DNA of 64,000 nt from Bacillus subtilis (GCF_008764245.1 NZ_VTQV01000004.1:1-64000); one strand, 5' to 3'; shown: positions 51,601 to 59,010, counted from the first letter of the stretch. Made by a program: numbers and translations. Notes: generated by a model not told the origin, from the letters alone.

Positions 51601-51804
51601 AAAAGCTTCATCATTACCTGAAATATCCTTTATAACAATGTGTCCATCATTTTTTTCGTTTGATTTCATGTCATAGTGAAGAATCATTTCAGGTTCAGTA
51701 GAATTTAATTTTTCTGCAGATGATGATTGTGGCATTAATCCTGAAAAGAGACTAGACACCATTAGAGTTGATAAAAAGATCGATAGACCTTTCCTCTTCT
51801 TCAT
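45691..51804 (-). CDS. giant secreted protein with two LamG/Ig/GH43 halves
   Basis: The 2037-residue protein has a signal peptide (about 1-30, cut after SSA). First half: LamG domain (about 40-275), two atrophied bacterial Ig domains (290-475), and a GH43-like propeller (480-800, with GLRDPFVIRSPEGDKFYML and NTWAPEAIYNEKTGEY). A second LamG follows (820-1050). Second half: LamG (1065-1290), two Ig (1300-1490) and GH43-like (1495-1810, with GLRDPFIIRSPEGDRFYLI and NTWAPEVFYDDTTGEY). It ends with a Big_2 Ig domain (about 1815-1900), a FIVAR-like helical unit (1905-1960) and a FIMAH-like domain ending LIRKWE. The halves are an internal duplication. It probably cuts galactose/arabinose side chains of cell-wall polysaccharide. 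It follows yjfF by 36 bases in the transporter operon. Confidence 0.85.
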   Translation of the reverse strand: MKKRKGLSIFLSTLMVSSLFSGLMPQSSSAEKLNSTEPEMILHYDMKSNEKNDGHIVIKDISGNDEAFDGTFKNSENGQLVQNDEVGYVSFNGGSSTAKSGYIEIPKREDGSDLLSELQDITVSTLVNWNDDGENRWIFGLGSVTDDAENGNKYFFVTPRHGSGNVAATGISKAGWRNESLVKATSAMKAGKWEVATVVFSEKSNTITLYVNGKKVATGSAGGKKLAEIIDPSADFSGFIGKSIFKNDPYFRGMVGDFRVYNGALSDEQVADLYTEISGKIAKTNQLVINHALESLDIIEYLNSSDESIDKITSSLALPAKGKHGVDITWSSNNTEVIANDGTVTRPDKTKSDVEVELTANLSYEGLTAVKRFKVTVLKEYTDEQVVELDASKLKIQNVENVKGNLSLPVSGEEGSSITWESSNPDIVKGSAEATDDDKKLGWVTRPEADTKVTLTATLSKGEAETKKKFNLTVKKDPGKLAYDAYFFSYFTGEYEGGEEISFATAEDPLKWRALNNGQSVIQSDMGEKGLRDPFVIRSPEGDKFYMLATDLKMGESTNFDQAQITGSHSLMIWESDDLVNWSEQRMVEVAPKTAGNTWAPEAIYNEKTGEYVVFWASSMKNEETWGDYPNGRPAGQYNVMYYATTRDFHTFSEPKVFMDESFPTIDTSFVEKDGTFYRFTKSEVNYKVYYEKTTDIFYDKDGIEENGFQYDVIPGTKDGNKGLIGHQGNNEGQTIFKDIHKDKWYMFLDSWPYHVRWSTNLEDGSQFVNNLLPETEYALPPGPRHGTVIPITREEYNALQEKYGMPAPEQSEKPVVHYTFNQEDVKGKTIKDVSNNGFDAKLAGGAKIDSDDTVGQSTGAVELDGSTGYVELPKNLIKDLNLEAMTVSTWVKVEGDQANQRIFDFSSNTGRIANRNTMYLSTQGDSGNLEFAIVTPFTEKFANQNSLLGNSYKYAVRAPKLSSSKWHHVAMTIEGFDAVLYVDGKEVSRSSTYNVEPRMLLETTMNYLGKSSNDHHKLFNGKFDDFKIYNRALNAEEVANLADEDVSEPPVEEPKEAELILDYDMANIEGNKVLDGTGHFDGKLVNPKDAELIKGDGAGVISFKGGSVSSYIEIPQGVLNDLESVTVSSLVHWDGKNEAEWLFALGQDSNKYLFTTPKRNSGDRSARVGLGTTSWENEAGANATTGPLKSHEWKLVTAVMSGPDQTLKLYIDGIEVATGSTNGYTLAQINNVNGRSGYIGRSFYSADPYFGGMVADFEVYDGALTASEVSKLKEKADEQIAKMDGLLLSSAVNQLDYQTFIHKNENKDEITSDLSFPKAGAHGTTITWESQNQDIITNDGKVTRPAYEEGDQTVKIIATISDGKNEVEKEFTVIVLKKPHDSAAVKTDAETLMIHNIRDVRGNLTLPMAGENGSKITWKSSDPSIVSTTGEVNRPAHGDGDTVVKLTATITLNKESITKAFLANVKELPKKEKYEGYVFSYFTGEGYSNGEQIYFALSEGNNPLKWNELNNGKPAITSDLGEKGLRDPFIIRSPEGDRFYLIATDLKIHGNGDWDKAQRSGSRSIMVWESTDLIHWSKQRMVEVAPKEAGNTWAPEVFYDDTTGEYVVFWASKLYDNDEHSGSTYNRMMYSTTRDFYTFTEPKVYMDYGYSVIDTTMIKHDEKIYRFSKDERNNTSSSPNGKFIFQEVGNSVLDPNFELIKEGIGKGSIGAGEGPTIFKSNTEEKWYMFIDEFGGRGYVPFETTDLQSGEWKMSDNYDLPARPRHGTVIPVTKAEHEALLAKVPTVHVPTPEQKPTSVTLDQESLKLSKGKTTQLTATVAPNDAVNKAVVWSSNNEQVAIVDETGKVTALEEGIAKISVTTVDGGLMAVSEVTVEEQSELDVSQLESLLDEAKSIKNDGKYTEATYVTLQKAISAAEKALEEIKTEEELDSAITALQSAIDGLLPLEKLSTSHLLATLEEHREDVSEKDYRSLTVHLTAVSQFEKKGAAEKVIKHLETFKKLLDHQQKENLISQELYEVLKTDTHSLIRKWEGKQE

Positions 51805-51840
51805 TTTTACACTCCTTTAAATGTTTACGTATTGATTAAA

Positions 51841-52836
51841 CTAGTGTGTCGAAATCGAAGCTTGATTGGTTTTGCTTCTAGCTACTATAATTCGTTGTAA
51901 AACAATAAACAATAATAGCAATGCACCAATCGCAATCTTTGTCCACCATGAGCTCAACGTTCCTTCAAACACGATAACTGTCTGAATAATACCTAAGATT
52001 AGTACCCCAAAAACACTGCCCGCTACATAGCCCACTCCGCCAGTAAGCAAAGTACCGCCGATCACGACAGCAGCAATTGTATCGAGCTCTAATCCATTAG
52101 CATGAAGTCCGTATCCTGACAACATATAGAAAGTGAAAATTAAGCCAGCAAGGGATGAACAAAATCCACTAATGGTATAAATCAAAATTTTTGTTTTCCC
52201 GACGGGTAATCCCATTAATAACGCAGACTGTTCACTTCCACCTAATGCATAAACATTACGTCCAAATTTCGAATAATGTGCAACAAACATAGCCGCAATA
52301 ACAACGACCAGTGCAATAATGACACTAATGGAAATAAAATTCCCCCCACCCACTGGGATTCGCGTGCTAGCCATAAAATTGAAAAATTCATGGTCAATCG
52401 TAATCGATTCAACACTAATGAGATAGCATAGCCCTCTCGCAAGAAACATACCCGCAAGTGTAACAATAAACGGCTGTAAATGAAAATAATGAATAAGGCA
52501 GCCCATGCAGAAACCAAGTACTGTACCAACAAGTAAACTGATGGGTATAACAAGGAGCGGTGAAAGCTGAGCATTCATTGTCAAACTGGCCGCTACCATA
52601 CTTGTCAACGCAATAATCGAACCAACAGAGAGATCAATTCCTCCCGATAAAATAACAAATGTCATCCCTACCGCAACAACAATCAGGAAGGCGTTATCAA
52701 TAAACAAATTTAAAAAAACCTGAAATGAAAAAAAGCCAGTATATCGAAAGGAACCAAAAAGAAACATCAAAATGAACAATATGACTGTTGCTGTTAAAGG
52801 GAGATGTTTAGAATCCAGTTGAAATTTTTTTATCAT
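51841..52836 (-). CDS. yjfF: sugar ABC transporter permease, YjfF-like
   Basis: This 331-residue permease has eight to ten hydrophobic segments and the ribose-type family sequence SGGIDLSVGSIIALTSMVAA. Order and similarity to the upstream gene fit YjfF of the YtfQRT-YjfF galactofuranose importer. Its ATG overlaps the stop of the previous gene (ATGA). A large extracellular GH43 gene follows in the same transcript, which links the importer to polymer breakdown. Confidence 0.85.
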   Translation of the reverse strand: MIKKFQLDSKHLPLTATVILFILMFLFGSFRYTGFFSFQVFLNLFIDNAFLIVVAVGMTFVILSGGIDLSVGSIIALTSMVAASLTMNAQLSPLLVIPISLLVGTVLGFCMGCLIHYFHLQPFIVTLAGMFLARGLCYLISVESITIDHEFFNFMASTRIPVGGGNFISISVIIALVVVIAAMFVAHYSKFGRNVYALGGSEQSALLMGLPVGKTKILIYTISGFCSSLAGLIFTFYMLSGYGLHANGLELDTIAAVVIGGTLLTGGVGYVAGSVFGVLILGIIQTVIVFEGTLSSWWTKIAIGALLLLFIVLQRIIVARSKTNQASISTH

Positions 52837-53858
52837 GATACCGACACTCCCTCACTTTTCTTCTCCGCTTTTTTCAATGCAAAACCACCAAATACCTTTT
52901 TTCTGAACTCAGGTGATTGTAGTAGACAAACAATTAATACTACAATGGCCTTTACGACAAGGTTTATTTCTGGGGCAATACCAATGGAATAAATCGTCGT
53001 TGTTAAGCTTTGAATGATTAGGGCACCAATTACTGTTCCCATTAAGTAGAATCTGCCCCCCATCAGAGAGGTCCCTCCTATCACAACGGCTAAAATGGCA
53101 TCAAGTTCATACCAGAGACCGGCGTTATTTCCATCTGCACTAGCAACATTGGAACTTAAGATTAAGCCCCCAATCCCGGCACATAATCCAGAAAACACGT
53201 ATACCATGAGCATAATATTTTTTGAATTGATTCCTGAAAGACGGCTTGCTTCTGGGTTTGTACCAACCGATTCAATAAATAACCCTATTGCTGTTTTTCT
53301 AGTGAAAAATGCGGCAATGGCTAAAATAGCTGCAACAATAAAAATAGAAAATGGCAACATAAAAAGGTGTCCACCACCGATGAAGGTGTAAGGGGCATAA
53401 TAAACCGTCTGGATTTGACCATTTGTTATTAATTGAGCAACACCGCGCCCGGCAACCATAAGGATTAATGTTGCAACTATTGGCTGAATGCCTATTCTAG
53501 AAACAAGCAAACCATTCCATAAGCCGGTCATAACTGAGATCCCGATAACGAGAGTAATCGCCATAAATAACGGTCCTAAACTGTCGCCACTTGCCCCACT
53601 TACCGCCATTGCTCCAACTGCGCCAGCTATTGAAATGACTGAACCAACCCCTAGATCGATTCCTTTTGTTGCAATGACAAGGGTCATTCCTATCGAAACT
53701 AATAATAGTGGAGCACCCCTGTTCAGAATATCGATTAAACTCCCAGTTAAATATCCATTTTTCACTTCAATTGAAAAGAAATTTTTATCAAAGAAGAGAT
53801 TAATAAGCAAAATGATTAATAGGACAACGATTGGCCAAAATAATTTTGATTTCATCAC
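52833..53858 (-). CDS. ytfT: sugar ABC transporter permease, YtfT-like
   Basis: This 341-residue permease of the RbsC/YtfT group has ATKGIDLGVGSVISIAGAVGA and VIGGTSLMGGRFYLMGTVIGAL. It pairs with YjfF as the heteromeric channel. The start is either GTG (53858) or the adjoining ATG (53855), both overlapping the stop of the ATPase gene, so translation is coupled. Confidence 0.86.
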   Translation of the reverse strand: MMKSKLFWPIVVLLIILLINLFFDKNFFSIEVKNGYLTGSLIDILNRGAPLLLVSIGMTLVIATKGIDLGVGSVISIAGAVGAMAVSGASGDSLGPLFMAITLVIGISVMTGLWNGLLVSRIGIQPIVATLILMVAGRGVAQLITNGQIQTVYYAPYTFIGGGHLFMLPFSIFIVAAILAIAAFFTRKTAIGLFIESVGTNPEASRLSGINSKNIMLMVYVFSGLCAGIGGLILSSNVASADGNNAGLWYELDAILAVVIGGTSLMGGRFYLMGTVIGALIIQSLTTTIYSIGIAPEINLVVKAIVVLIVCLLQSPEFRKKVFGGFALKKAEKKSEGVSVS

Positions 53859-55375
53859 ACCATACCCCCGGCCATTGACTTCATAATGTCTTTCTGTGTA
53901 ACGTTTTGGTTGTTCTCAATTTCTGCAACCTTCTCATGGTCTCGCAGAACAGCAATTTTCCGACATGTACGCAGTACTTCTTCTATTTCCGAAGAAACAA
54001 ACAAAATCGATTTACCCTCTTTACTTAATGAAAGCATTAATTTTTGTATTTCTGCTTTTGCCCCTACATCAATTCCTCTAGTAGGTTCATCCAAAATTAA
54101 TAAATCTGGGTTTGTAATTAACCATCTTGCTAGCAACACCTTCTGTTGATTACCACCACTTAAATTTTTAATATATTGCTCGGGGTTTGGCGGATTAATG
54201 TTCAATAGTTTGATATATTCATCCGCAATTTCAATTTGTCTTTTCTTTGGAATGTACTTAAACCATCCTTGGATTCCTTGCATGGCTAGGATCATATTTT
54301 CCCGAATCGTTAAGTCTGCAATAATTCCCTCTGTTTTTCGGTTTTCAGAACAAAAAGCAATACCATTTGCGATCGCTTGTTTAGGAGAGGTAAGATTCGT
54401 TTTTTTACCATTTATCTTAATTTCGCCAGAATCAGCCTTATCTGCACCAAACAATAATCTTGCCAATTCCGTTCTTCCTGAACCAAGAAGCCCTGCAAGC
54501 CCAACAATTTCACCTTCATGTATATCAAGATCAAAAGGTGCAATTTTACCTTTCCTCGAAATATTTTTACCTTGCAAAAACAGCTTTTTCTTTTCTGTTT
54601 CTGCACCAATATTCTCTCTTGCTGTCGTCTCAAGCTCATCTAGATCTCTACCAATCATTTTTGCAACTAAATCAAGTCTATCAATTTCTTTCGTCATATA
54701 TTCACCAATCCATTTGCCATTACGTAATACCGTTAGTCGATCTGTTATTTCATAGATTTGTTCAAGGAAATGACTGACAAAAACAATCGCTAAGCCTTCG
54801 TTTTTTAATTTTTGAATAACAGTAAACAATTGTTTAACCTCATTTTGATCGAGACTTGATGTCGGTTCATCTAATATGAGCACTTTAGCAGATACTTTAA
54901 GTGAACGTGCAATGGCGATCATCTGTTGGATTGCTACAGAGTAAGATGATAGTTGTTTCGTCACATCGATATCTAGGTTAAGCCGTGTTTTTAGTAACTC
55001 CTTTGCCTGACGTGTCATTTCTTTCCAATCAAGACGTCCTCTTTTCATGATTTCTCGCCCGATGAAAATATTCTCCATGACTGATAAATTCGAACACAAA
55101 TTTACTTCTTGATAGACAGTACTAATCCCTAAATTCTGCGCTTCAAGAGGATTCGTCACGCGAATCGGTTTCCCCTCCAACGTAACGGAACCTTTGTCAA
55201 ATGTATAAACACCTGTCAAAACTTTGATAAGCGTTGACTTTCCTGCACCATTCTCTCCCATTAAAGCATGAACCTCACCAGGGTACAGCTTCAAATGCAC
55301 ATCTGATAAAGCCTTCACTCCCGGGAATTCCTTTGTGATTCCTTCCATAATTAATAAAGGATTTTGCCTCTTCAC
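53855..55375 (-). CDS. ytfR: sugar ABC transporter ATPase, YtfR-like (double domain)
   Basis: The 506-residue protein carries two ABC domains. The first has an intact Walker A (GENGAGKST, near residue 41) and VLILDEPTSSLD. The second has the degenerate P-loop LLGSGRTELA, a normal feature of RbsA/MglA/YtfR proteins, and LSGGNQQKVLLARWL plus LLILDEPTRGID. It powers import of a monosaccharide, by family galactofuranose or a related sugar. GTG 55375 follows AGGAGGGTG. Confidence 0.9.
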   Translation of the reverse strand: MKRQNPLLIMEGITKEFPGVKALSDVHLKLYPGEVHALMGENGAGKSTLIKVLTGVYTFDKGSVTLEGKPIRVTNPLEAQNLGISTVYQEVNLCSNLSVMENIFIGREIMKRGRLDWKEMTRQAKELLKTRLNLDIDVTKQLSSYSVAIQQMIAIARSLKVSAKVLILDEPTSSLDQNEVKQLFTVIQKLKNEGLAIVFVSHFLEQIYEITDRLTVLRNGKWIGEYMTKEIDRLDLVAKMIGRDLDELETTARENIGAETEKKKLFLQGKNISRKGKIAPFDLDIHEGEIVGLAGLLGSGRTELARLLFGADKADSGEIKINGKKTNLTSPKQAIANGIAFCSENRKTEGIIADLTIRENMILAMQGIQGWFKYIPKKRQIEIADEYIKLLNINPPNPEQYIKNLSGGNQQKVLLARWLITNPDLLILDEPTRGIDVGAKAEIQKLMLSLSKEGKSILFVSSEIEEVLRTCRKIAVLRDHEKVAEIENNQNVTQKDIMKSMAGGMV

Positions 55376-55404
55376 GATTCACCCTCCTAACACATTTCTG
55401 TTTG

Positions 55405-55451
55405 AAAGCCACTAGTTTAATAGTCAGATCTACTACTATCCTAGTGGCTTT
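55405..55451 (-). terminator. hairpin between binding-protein and ATPase genes
   Basis: AAAGCCACTAG (55405-55415) pairs exactly with CTAGTGGCTTT (55441-55451). The position just after the binding-protein gene suggests partial termination that keeps its message more abundant than that of the membrane parts. Confidence 0.65.
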
Positions 55452-55473
55452 TTCTTCTATTTAAATTTCCTAA

Positions 55474-56517
55474 TTAATACTCACGAGTTGGAAGAAGCTC
55501 TTCCGCTTGATCCATCGTATACATACTTTCTTCCACATCTACACGCTTTGGAATTTCCTCACCTGCAAAATGCGCTTCAATTAAATCAACCATTTGCGGA
55601 CCAAACAACGGATTACATTCAATCGTGACATTCATCTTACCTGCTGCCATCGCTTCAAATGCGCCTCTCACCGCATCTACGCCGATAATTTTAATGTCTT
55701 CACCTGGCTTTAATCCATACTCTTCAATTGCCTGGATCGCCCCAATCGCCATGTCATCATTGTGGGCGTACAATACATCAATGTTTTCTCCATCAGATTT
55801 TAAAAATGCTTCCATAACCTCTTTTCCTTTTGCGCGTGTGAAGTCACCTGTTTGTGATTTGATGATTTTAAGATTTTCATGATCTGCGATTACTTCTTCA
55901 AATCCTTTTTTACGATCAATCGCTGGTGCTGATCCAACTGTACCTTGAAGCTCAACAATATTAATATCCCCATCTATATCAGCTGTTTCTTCAATTAACC
56001 AATTCGCGGCTTTTCTACCTTCTTCCACAAAGTCTGATCCCAAGAATGTTACCCAAAGGGAGTCATCCTCAATATCAACCGCACGGTCACCAAGAAAAAC
56101 TGGAATTCCTGCATCCTTTGCCTCCTGTAAAACCGTTTCAAATCCTGTTTCAACAACTGGAGAGAAGACAATCGCATCTACTTTTTGTGCGATAAACGAA
56201 CGTAATGCCTTAATTTGATTCTCTTGTTTTTGCTGGGCATCTGAAAACTTTAGTTCATGGCCGGCATCCTTAATGGCATCCTGTATAGACTTTGTATTAG
56301 CCGTTCTAAATTCACTTTCAGCACCAACCTGCGAAAACCCGATGACTAACTTATCGCTAGCTCCATCATCCCCTGAACTAGCACCAGAACTCGCTTCTCC
56401 TGAACTACTGCTAGAACCCGATTCTCCTCCAGTACCCGATGAGCTACAAGCTGATAATATGAGCATAAGTGCCATCATTAGAAATAAAATCATTTTTCCT
56501 TTCAGTAATTTCCTCAT
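55474..56517 (-). CDS. ytfQ: sugar-binding lipoprotein, YtfQ-like
   Basis: The start is ATG 56517 after GGGAGGT; an in-frame ATG at 56544 contains that site in its coding stretch. The 347-residue protein has a lipoprotein signal peptide with lipobox ILSAC and a Ser/Gly-rich linker. The type I periplasmic-binding fold follows, with GFSQVGAESEFRTANTKSI, PVFLGDRAVDIEDDS, YAHNDDMAIGAIQAIEEYG and IKIIGVDAVRGAFEAMAAG. The GFSQVGAESEWR-type start and ECNPLFGP are close to YtfQ, which binds galactofuranose and galactose-like sugars. Confidence 0.9.
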   Translation of the reverse strand: MRKLLKGKMILFLMMALMLILSACSSSGTGGESGSSSSSGEASSGASSGDDGASDKLVIGFSQVGAESEFRTANTKSIQDAIKDAGHELKFSDAQQKQENQIKALRSFIAQKVDAIVFSPVVETGFETVLQEAKDAGIPVFLGDRAVDIEDDSLWVTFLGSDFVEEGRKAANWLIEETADIDGDINIVELQGTVGSAPAIDRKKGFEEVIADHENLKIIKSQTGDFTRAKGKEVMEAFLKSDGENIDVLYAHNDDMAIGAIQAIEEYGLKPGEDIKIIGVDAVRGAFEAMAAGKMNVTIECNPLFGPQMVDLIEAHFAGEEIPKRVDVEESMYTMDQAEELLPTREY

Positions 56518-56583
56518 AATATGACCTCCCATTTTTTCCCCCATTCAAAAGCTTTTTCAATACTTTTGAATTAGTATATTCTG

Positions 56584-56710
56584 ATTATAAGGCGCTTACA
56601 TACATGAAGTGAATAGAATAACTTTCGAAAAAACTGCAAAATTATTTAATCTTGCTTGATATTTAGAGACATTAAACTTCAAATTCTTTTAAAACAGTGC
56701 ATTATTTTTT
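56584..56710 (-). promoter_or_regulatory. ytfQ upstream region with promoter and cre; copy A of a duplicated segment
   Basis: On the minus strand: -35-like TTCACT (56613-56608), 18-base spacer, -10 TATAAT (56589-56584), and a cre-like TGTAAGCGCCTTAT (56600-56587) lying in the spacer and overlapping the -10. The whole ~127-base segment is repeated upstream of the tapA-like gene at 58883-59010, with the same element order. Likely CcpA repression. Confidence 0.65.
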
Positions 56711-56784
56711 TATGGTTATGTATGCAATTGTGAAGAAACAGATATCACCCGCAATTAGATAATAAGAACTCCAGAAAAACATAA

Positions 56785-56825
56785 ATGCAGATGGAGAAAA
56801 ACGAGGTTCGTTTTCCTTCACCTGC
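56785..56825 (-). terminator. terminator of the tasA-like gene
   Basis: TGCAG…GGAG…AAAACGAG (from 56785) pairs with CGTTTTCCTTC…CTGCA (to 56825), with a three-base loop and a few mismatches. On the minus strand TTTATGTTTTT follows. Its outer arms resemble the terminator at 45628-45660. Confidence 0.8.
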
Positions 56826-56878
56826 ACTATTTTTAGGAACTAATTGGAGATTTTTTTTCCTCTTTAAAGTGAAACTTT

Positions 56879-57466
56879 TTACCTTTGCTCTCCTTCAGTT
56901 TGCTGTGCGTTAAATGTCCAGGTAAGATCAAGTGAATCTCCTTGGAACTGGTTTTGGTCTTTTCCATTATCAACAAAATGGAATTTTACAACGAGGTCGT
57001 TCATTTCACCGGTTGGTAGGCCTTCTTCATCGAAGATTGGCTCGAAAACCTTTTCATTAATAACCTCTGGTTTCATGTCTTGTAGCTTAGCTAGAGTTGT
57101 TTTGTAAATCACTTCGTCAAGCTTGTCCAAGTTGTAAAGAAATTCCACTTCAATATGCTCCCCAAAATCCTCTGTGTTATCCCCCTGTGCATCGACTACT
57201 GTATAGGAGGTTTCTAATAAAACTTTTCCAATATCCAATGTTCCATTATTTTGCAGTTCAAAATCGCGAATAAAGGAATCTCCTGGTTGTATATTGTCAA
57301 CGCTAATAATTTGTGTAGGGTTGACAGCGAGATCCAATGTACCGGCTGCAAAGGTATTATTTGTTTCCTCACTGTCACTAAAATATGCGTAGGTTCCCCC
57401 TCCAAGTAATGTAATACCGAGTACCGCCGACACTAATCCCGTGCTTAATTGTTTTTTGATATTCAT
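56879..57466 (-). CDS. tasA: TasA/CalY-family matrix fibre protein
   Basis: The 195-residue protein begins with an ER-type signal peptide ending near GGGTYAYFSDSEETNNTFAAGTLDL, the hallmark of SipW substrates (TasA, camelysin CalY). The remainder is a beta-rich domain with IQPGDSFIRDFELQNNGTLD. It is shorter than B. subtilis TasA (261) and closer in size to CalY. It would be exported, cut by SipW and polymerise into extracellular fibres. RBS GGGGGAG precedes ATG, 20 bases after sipW. Confidence 0.9.
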   Translation of the reverse strand: MNIKKQLSTGLVSAVLGITLLGGGTYAYFSDSEETNNTFAAGTLDLAVNPTQIISVDNIQPGDSFIRDFELQNNGTLDIGKVLLETSYTVVDAQGDNTEDFGEHIEVEFLYNLDKLDEVIYKTTLAKLQDMKPEVINEKVFEPIFDEEGLPTGEMNDLVVKFHFVDNGKDQNQFQGDSLDLTWTFNAQQTEGEQR

Positions 57467-57486
57467 CCGTTTTCTCCCCCAATTTT

Positions 57487-58044
57487 TTATATGGTTTCTT
57501 CTTTCTTTGGCCCTTCAATAAGACGTAGCGCACGCCATATGGTAAATATAGCATGTCCAAGAAACAACAGACCTGGTATAAATAAAAACAATACCGCTCC
57601 TTGCTTTGTATTCATATAATGGAAGACATACCCTGCATACGGGATAGTCGTTCCCGAGTATTTCCCAACGATATTTTCTGCTAAAACTGGTTCAACATCA
57701 GGCCCATTATTATTGTCCCCTTTGGTAATAAATCGTTGACCATTATGTTCTACCTCAATAATTCTGTGGGTCACTAAAATATTTTCACTCGTTCTAAATG
57801 TAATCACATCTCCAGTTTTGAACGTCTCCTTTTCATCCACTTGCTTAGTTAAAATTAGCGAACCAACTGGCATTTCTGGCTCCATGGAACCGGATAATAC
57901 CGTTTTCAACTGATAGCCAAAGAGACTCGGTTCTCCCCCTGCCGCCCGGGATGAAATGACAATCAATACTGCACAGACTAACAGGATGATCAACAGGGTT
58001 GAGATACTATTGCTTATCCACTTTAAGATGGTTTTCCCTTTCAT
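57487..58044 (-). CDS. sipW: ER-type signal peptidase I (SipW)
   Basis: The 185-residue membrane protease has an N-terminal membrane anchor (about 13-32), catalytic Ser in LSGSMEPEMPVGS (residue about 53), ILVTHRI with the His that replaces the usual Lys in ER-type enzymes, and FITKGDNNNGPD. A second C-terminal membrane segment (about 150-172) matches SipW. It processes the TasA-like protein and perhaps the product of the preceding gene. It starts eight bases after that gene behind GAGGAG. Confidence 0.93.
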   Translation of the reverse strand: MKGKTILKWISNSISTLLIILLVCAVLIVISSRAAGGEPSLFGYQLKTVLSGSMEPEMPVGSLILTKQVDEKETFKTGDVITFRTSENILVTHRIIEVEHNGQRFITKGDNNNGPDVEPVLAENIVGKYSGTTIPYAGYVFHYMNTKQGAVLFLFIPGLLFLGHAIFTIWRALRLIEGPKKEETI

Positions 58045-58051
58045 ATTCTCC

Positions 58052-58633
58052 TCACTCCGATGGATCCGATTTTTGCATGTCCGATTCTATTATGTCTTTG
58101 GCGGAATCTGGTTCGGTTTCACCTTGTCCTTCACTTTTCGTAGCTTGTTCGGCTTCGATTTCGATACCCTTCTTTTCCTGATCCCCTACAACATTAGCAT
58201 CTGGACGAGATGCTTCCTGCGAAATATCCTGATCTTGTGGTTTTTCTTCTTGGTCCCCCTCTTTCTCATTTGGACTTTGTTCTTTCTTATGACTCTCTTG
58301 ATCCTGTTCCTCTGTTTCAGAAACTTCTCCAGAGTCCTGCCTTTCTTGTTCATCACTTTGATCTTCTTCAATACCTTCATCAGCTATATCTACTGAATTT
58401 TCACCTTCGCTTTGAAGAGGTGACTCCTTCTCCTCCTGCTGATGTTCCATATCAGGATCTGCAGATAGTGTCCCCCTGATCGTTGTCACATCTTGAAAAG
58501 AGGCGCTAGTCGGTGATGTGAGCTGTGAACAGATAAAAAAGAACAAATATAACAGAATTAACAGCTGAAACGGTCGTCTTGTCCTACTTTTATCCGTACT
58601 CTCATTTTCTTCAGTTTTGCGGTAATTCCTCAT
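58052..58633 (-). CDS. TapA-like protein with an acidic low-complexity tail
   Basis: The 193-residue product starts at ATG 58633, six bases after AAGGGAG; the ATG at 58639 touches the ribosome site. It has a single hydrophobic segment (about 21-37) followed by FFICSQLTSPTSASFQD, the junction found in TapA, the TasA assembly/anchoring factor. Instead of the rest of a TapA domain, residues 65-190 are a Glu/Asp/Gln/Ser/Lys-rich tail of low complexity, probably disordered. Position before sipW-tasA matches tapA-sipW-tasA. Whether it works like TapA is open. Confidence 0.72.
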   Translation of the reverse strand: MRNYRKTEENESTDKSRTRRPFQLLILLYLFFFICSQLTSPTSASFQDVTTIRGTLSADPDMEHQQEEKESPLQSEGENSVDIADEGIEEDQSDEQERQDSGEVSETEEQDQESHKKEQSPNEKEGDQEEKPQDQDISQEASRPDANVVGDQEKKGIEIEAEQATKSEGQGETEPDSAKDIIESDMQKSDPSE

Positions 58634-58882
58634 TTTCATCTCCCTTCCAAAAGGCTTTCAAATCTCACCAGATGTATCAATCTGATCCGATTGATCAAAT
58701 ATATGAGTAAGGAATATCATAATACTCTGAAACTGGTGGCTCTTATGAAATTTCCCATTCCAGGAAAAAATAGGAAATTCACTTATATACTTCTAGATCA
58801 TCCCCCCATTTCCCTTCTCATTTCTGAATAAGCCAATTGGTATCTGCCTTTTAATTTTTTATCTTTGATTTGGAACACCTAC

Positions 58883-59010
58883 ATTATAAAACGTTTACAT
58901 TTAGAAGGTGAATAGAATAACTTTCAAAAAGATTGCAAATTTATTTGATTCTTACCTATATTCAGATTCGGTAAACTGCAAATTCTTTTGAAAAATTGCA
59001 TTATTTTTCT
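58883..59010 (-). promoter_or_regulatory. tapA-like operon upstream region with promoter and cre; copy B of a duplicated segment
   Basis: On the minus strand: -35-like TTCACC (58912-58907), 18-base spacer, -10 TATAAT (58888-58883), and cre TGTAAACGTTTTAT (58899-58886) overlapping the -10. It is the counterpart of 56584-56710, with the shared block GTGAATAGAATAACTTTC. The start codon lies about 250 bases downstream, so there is a long leader (58634-58882) in which I see no gene. Confidence 0.7.

Noticed and set aside
57956..58479. Plus-strand open frames opposite sipW and the tapA-like gene
   Set aside because: They arise from the biased codon composition of the acidic tail on the minus strand and have no ribosome site.
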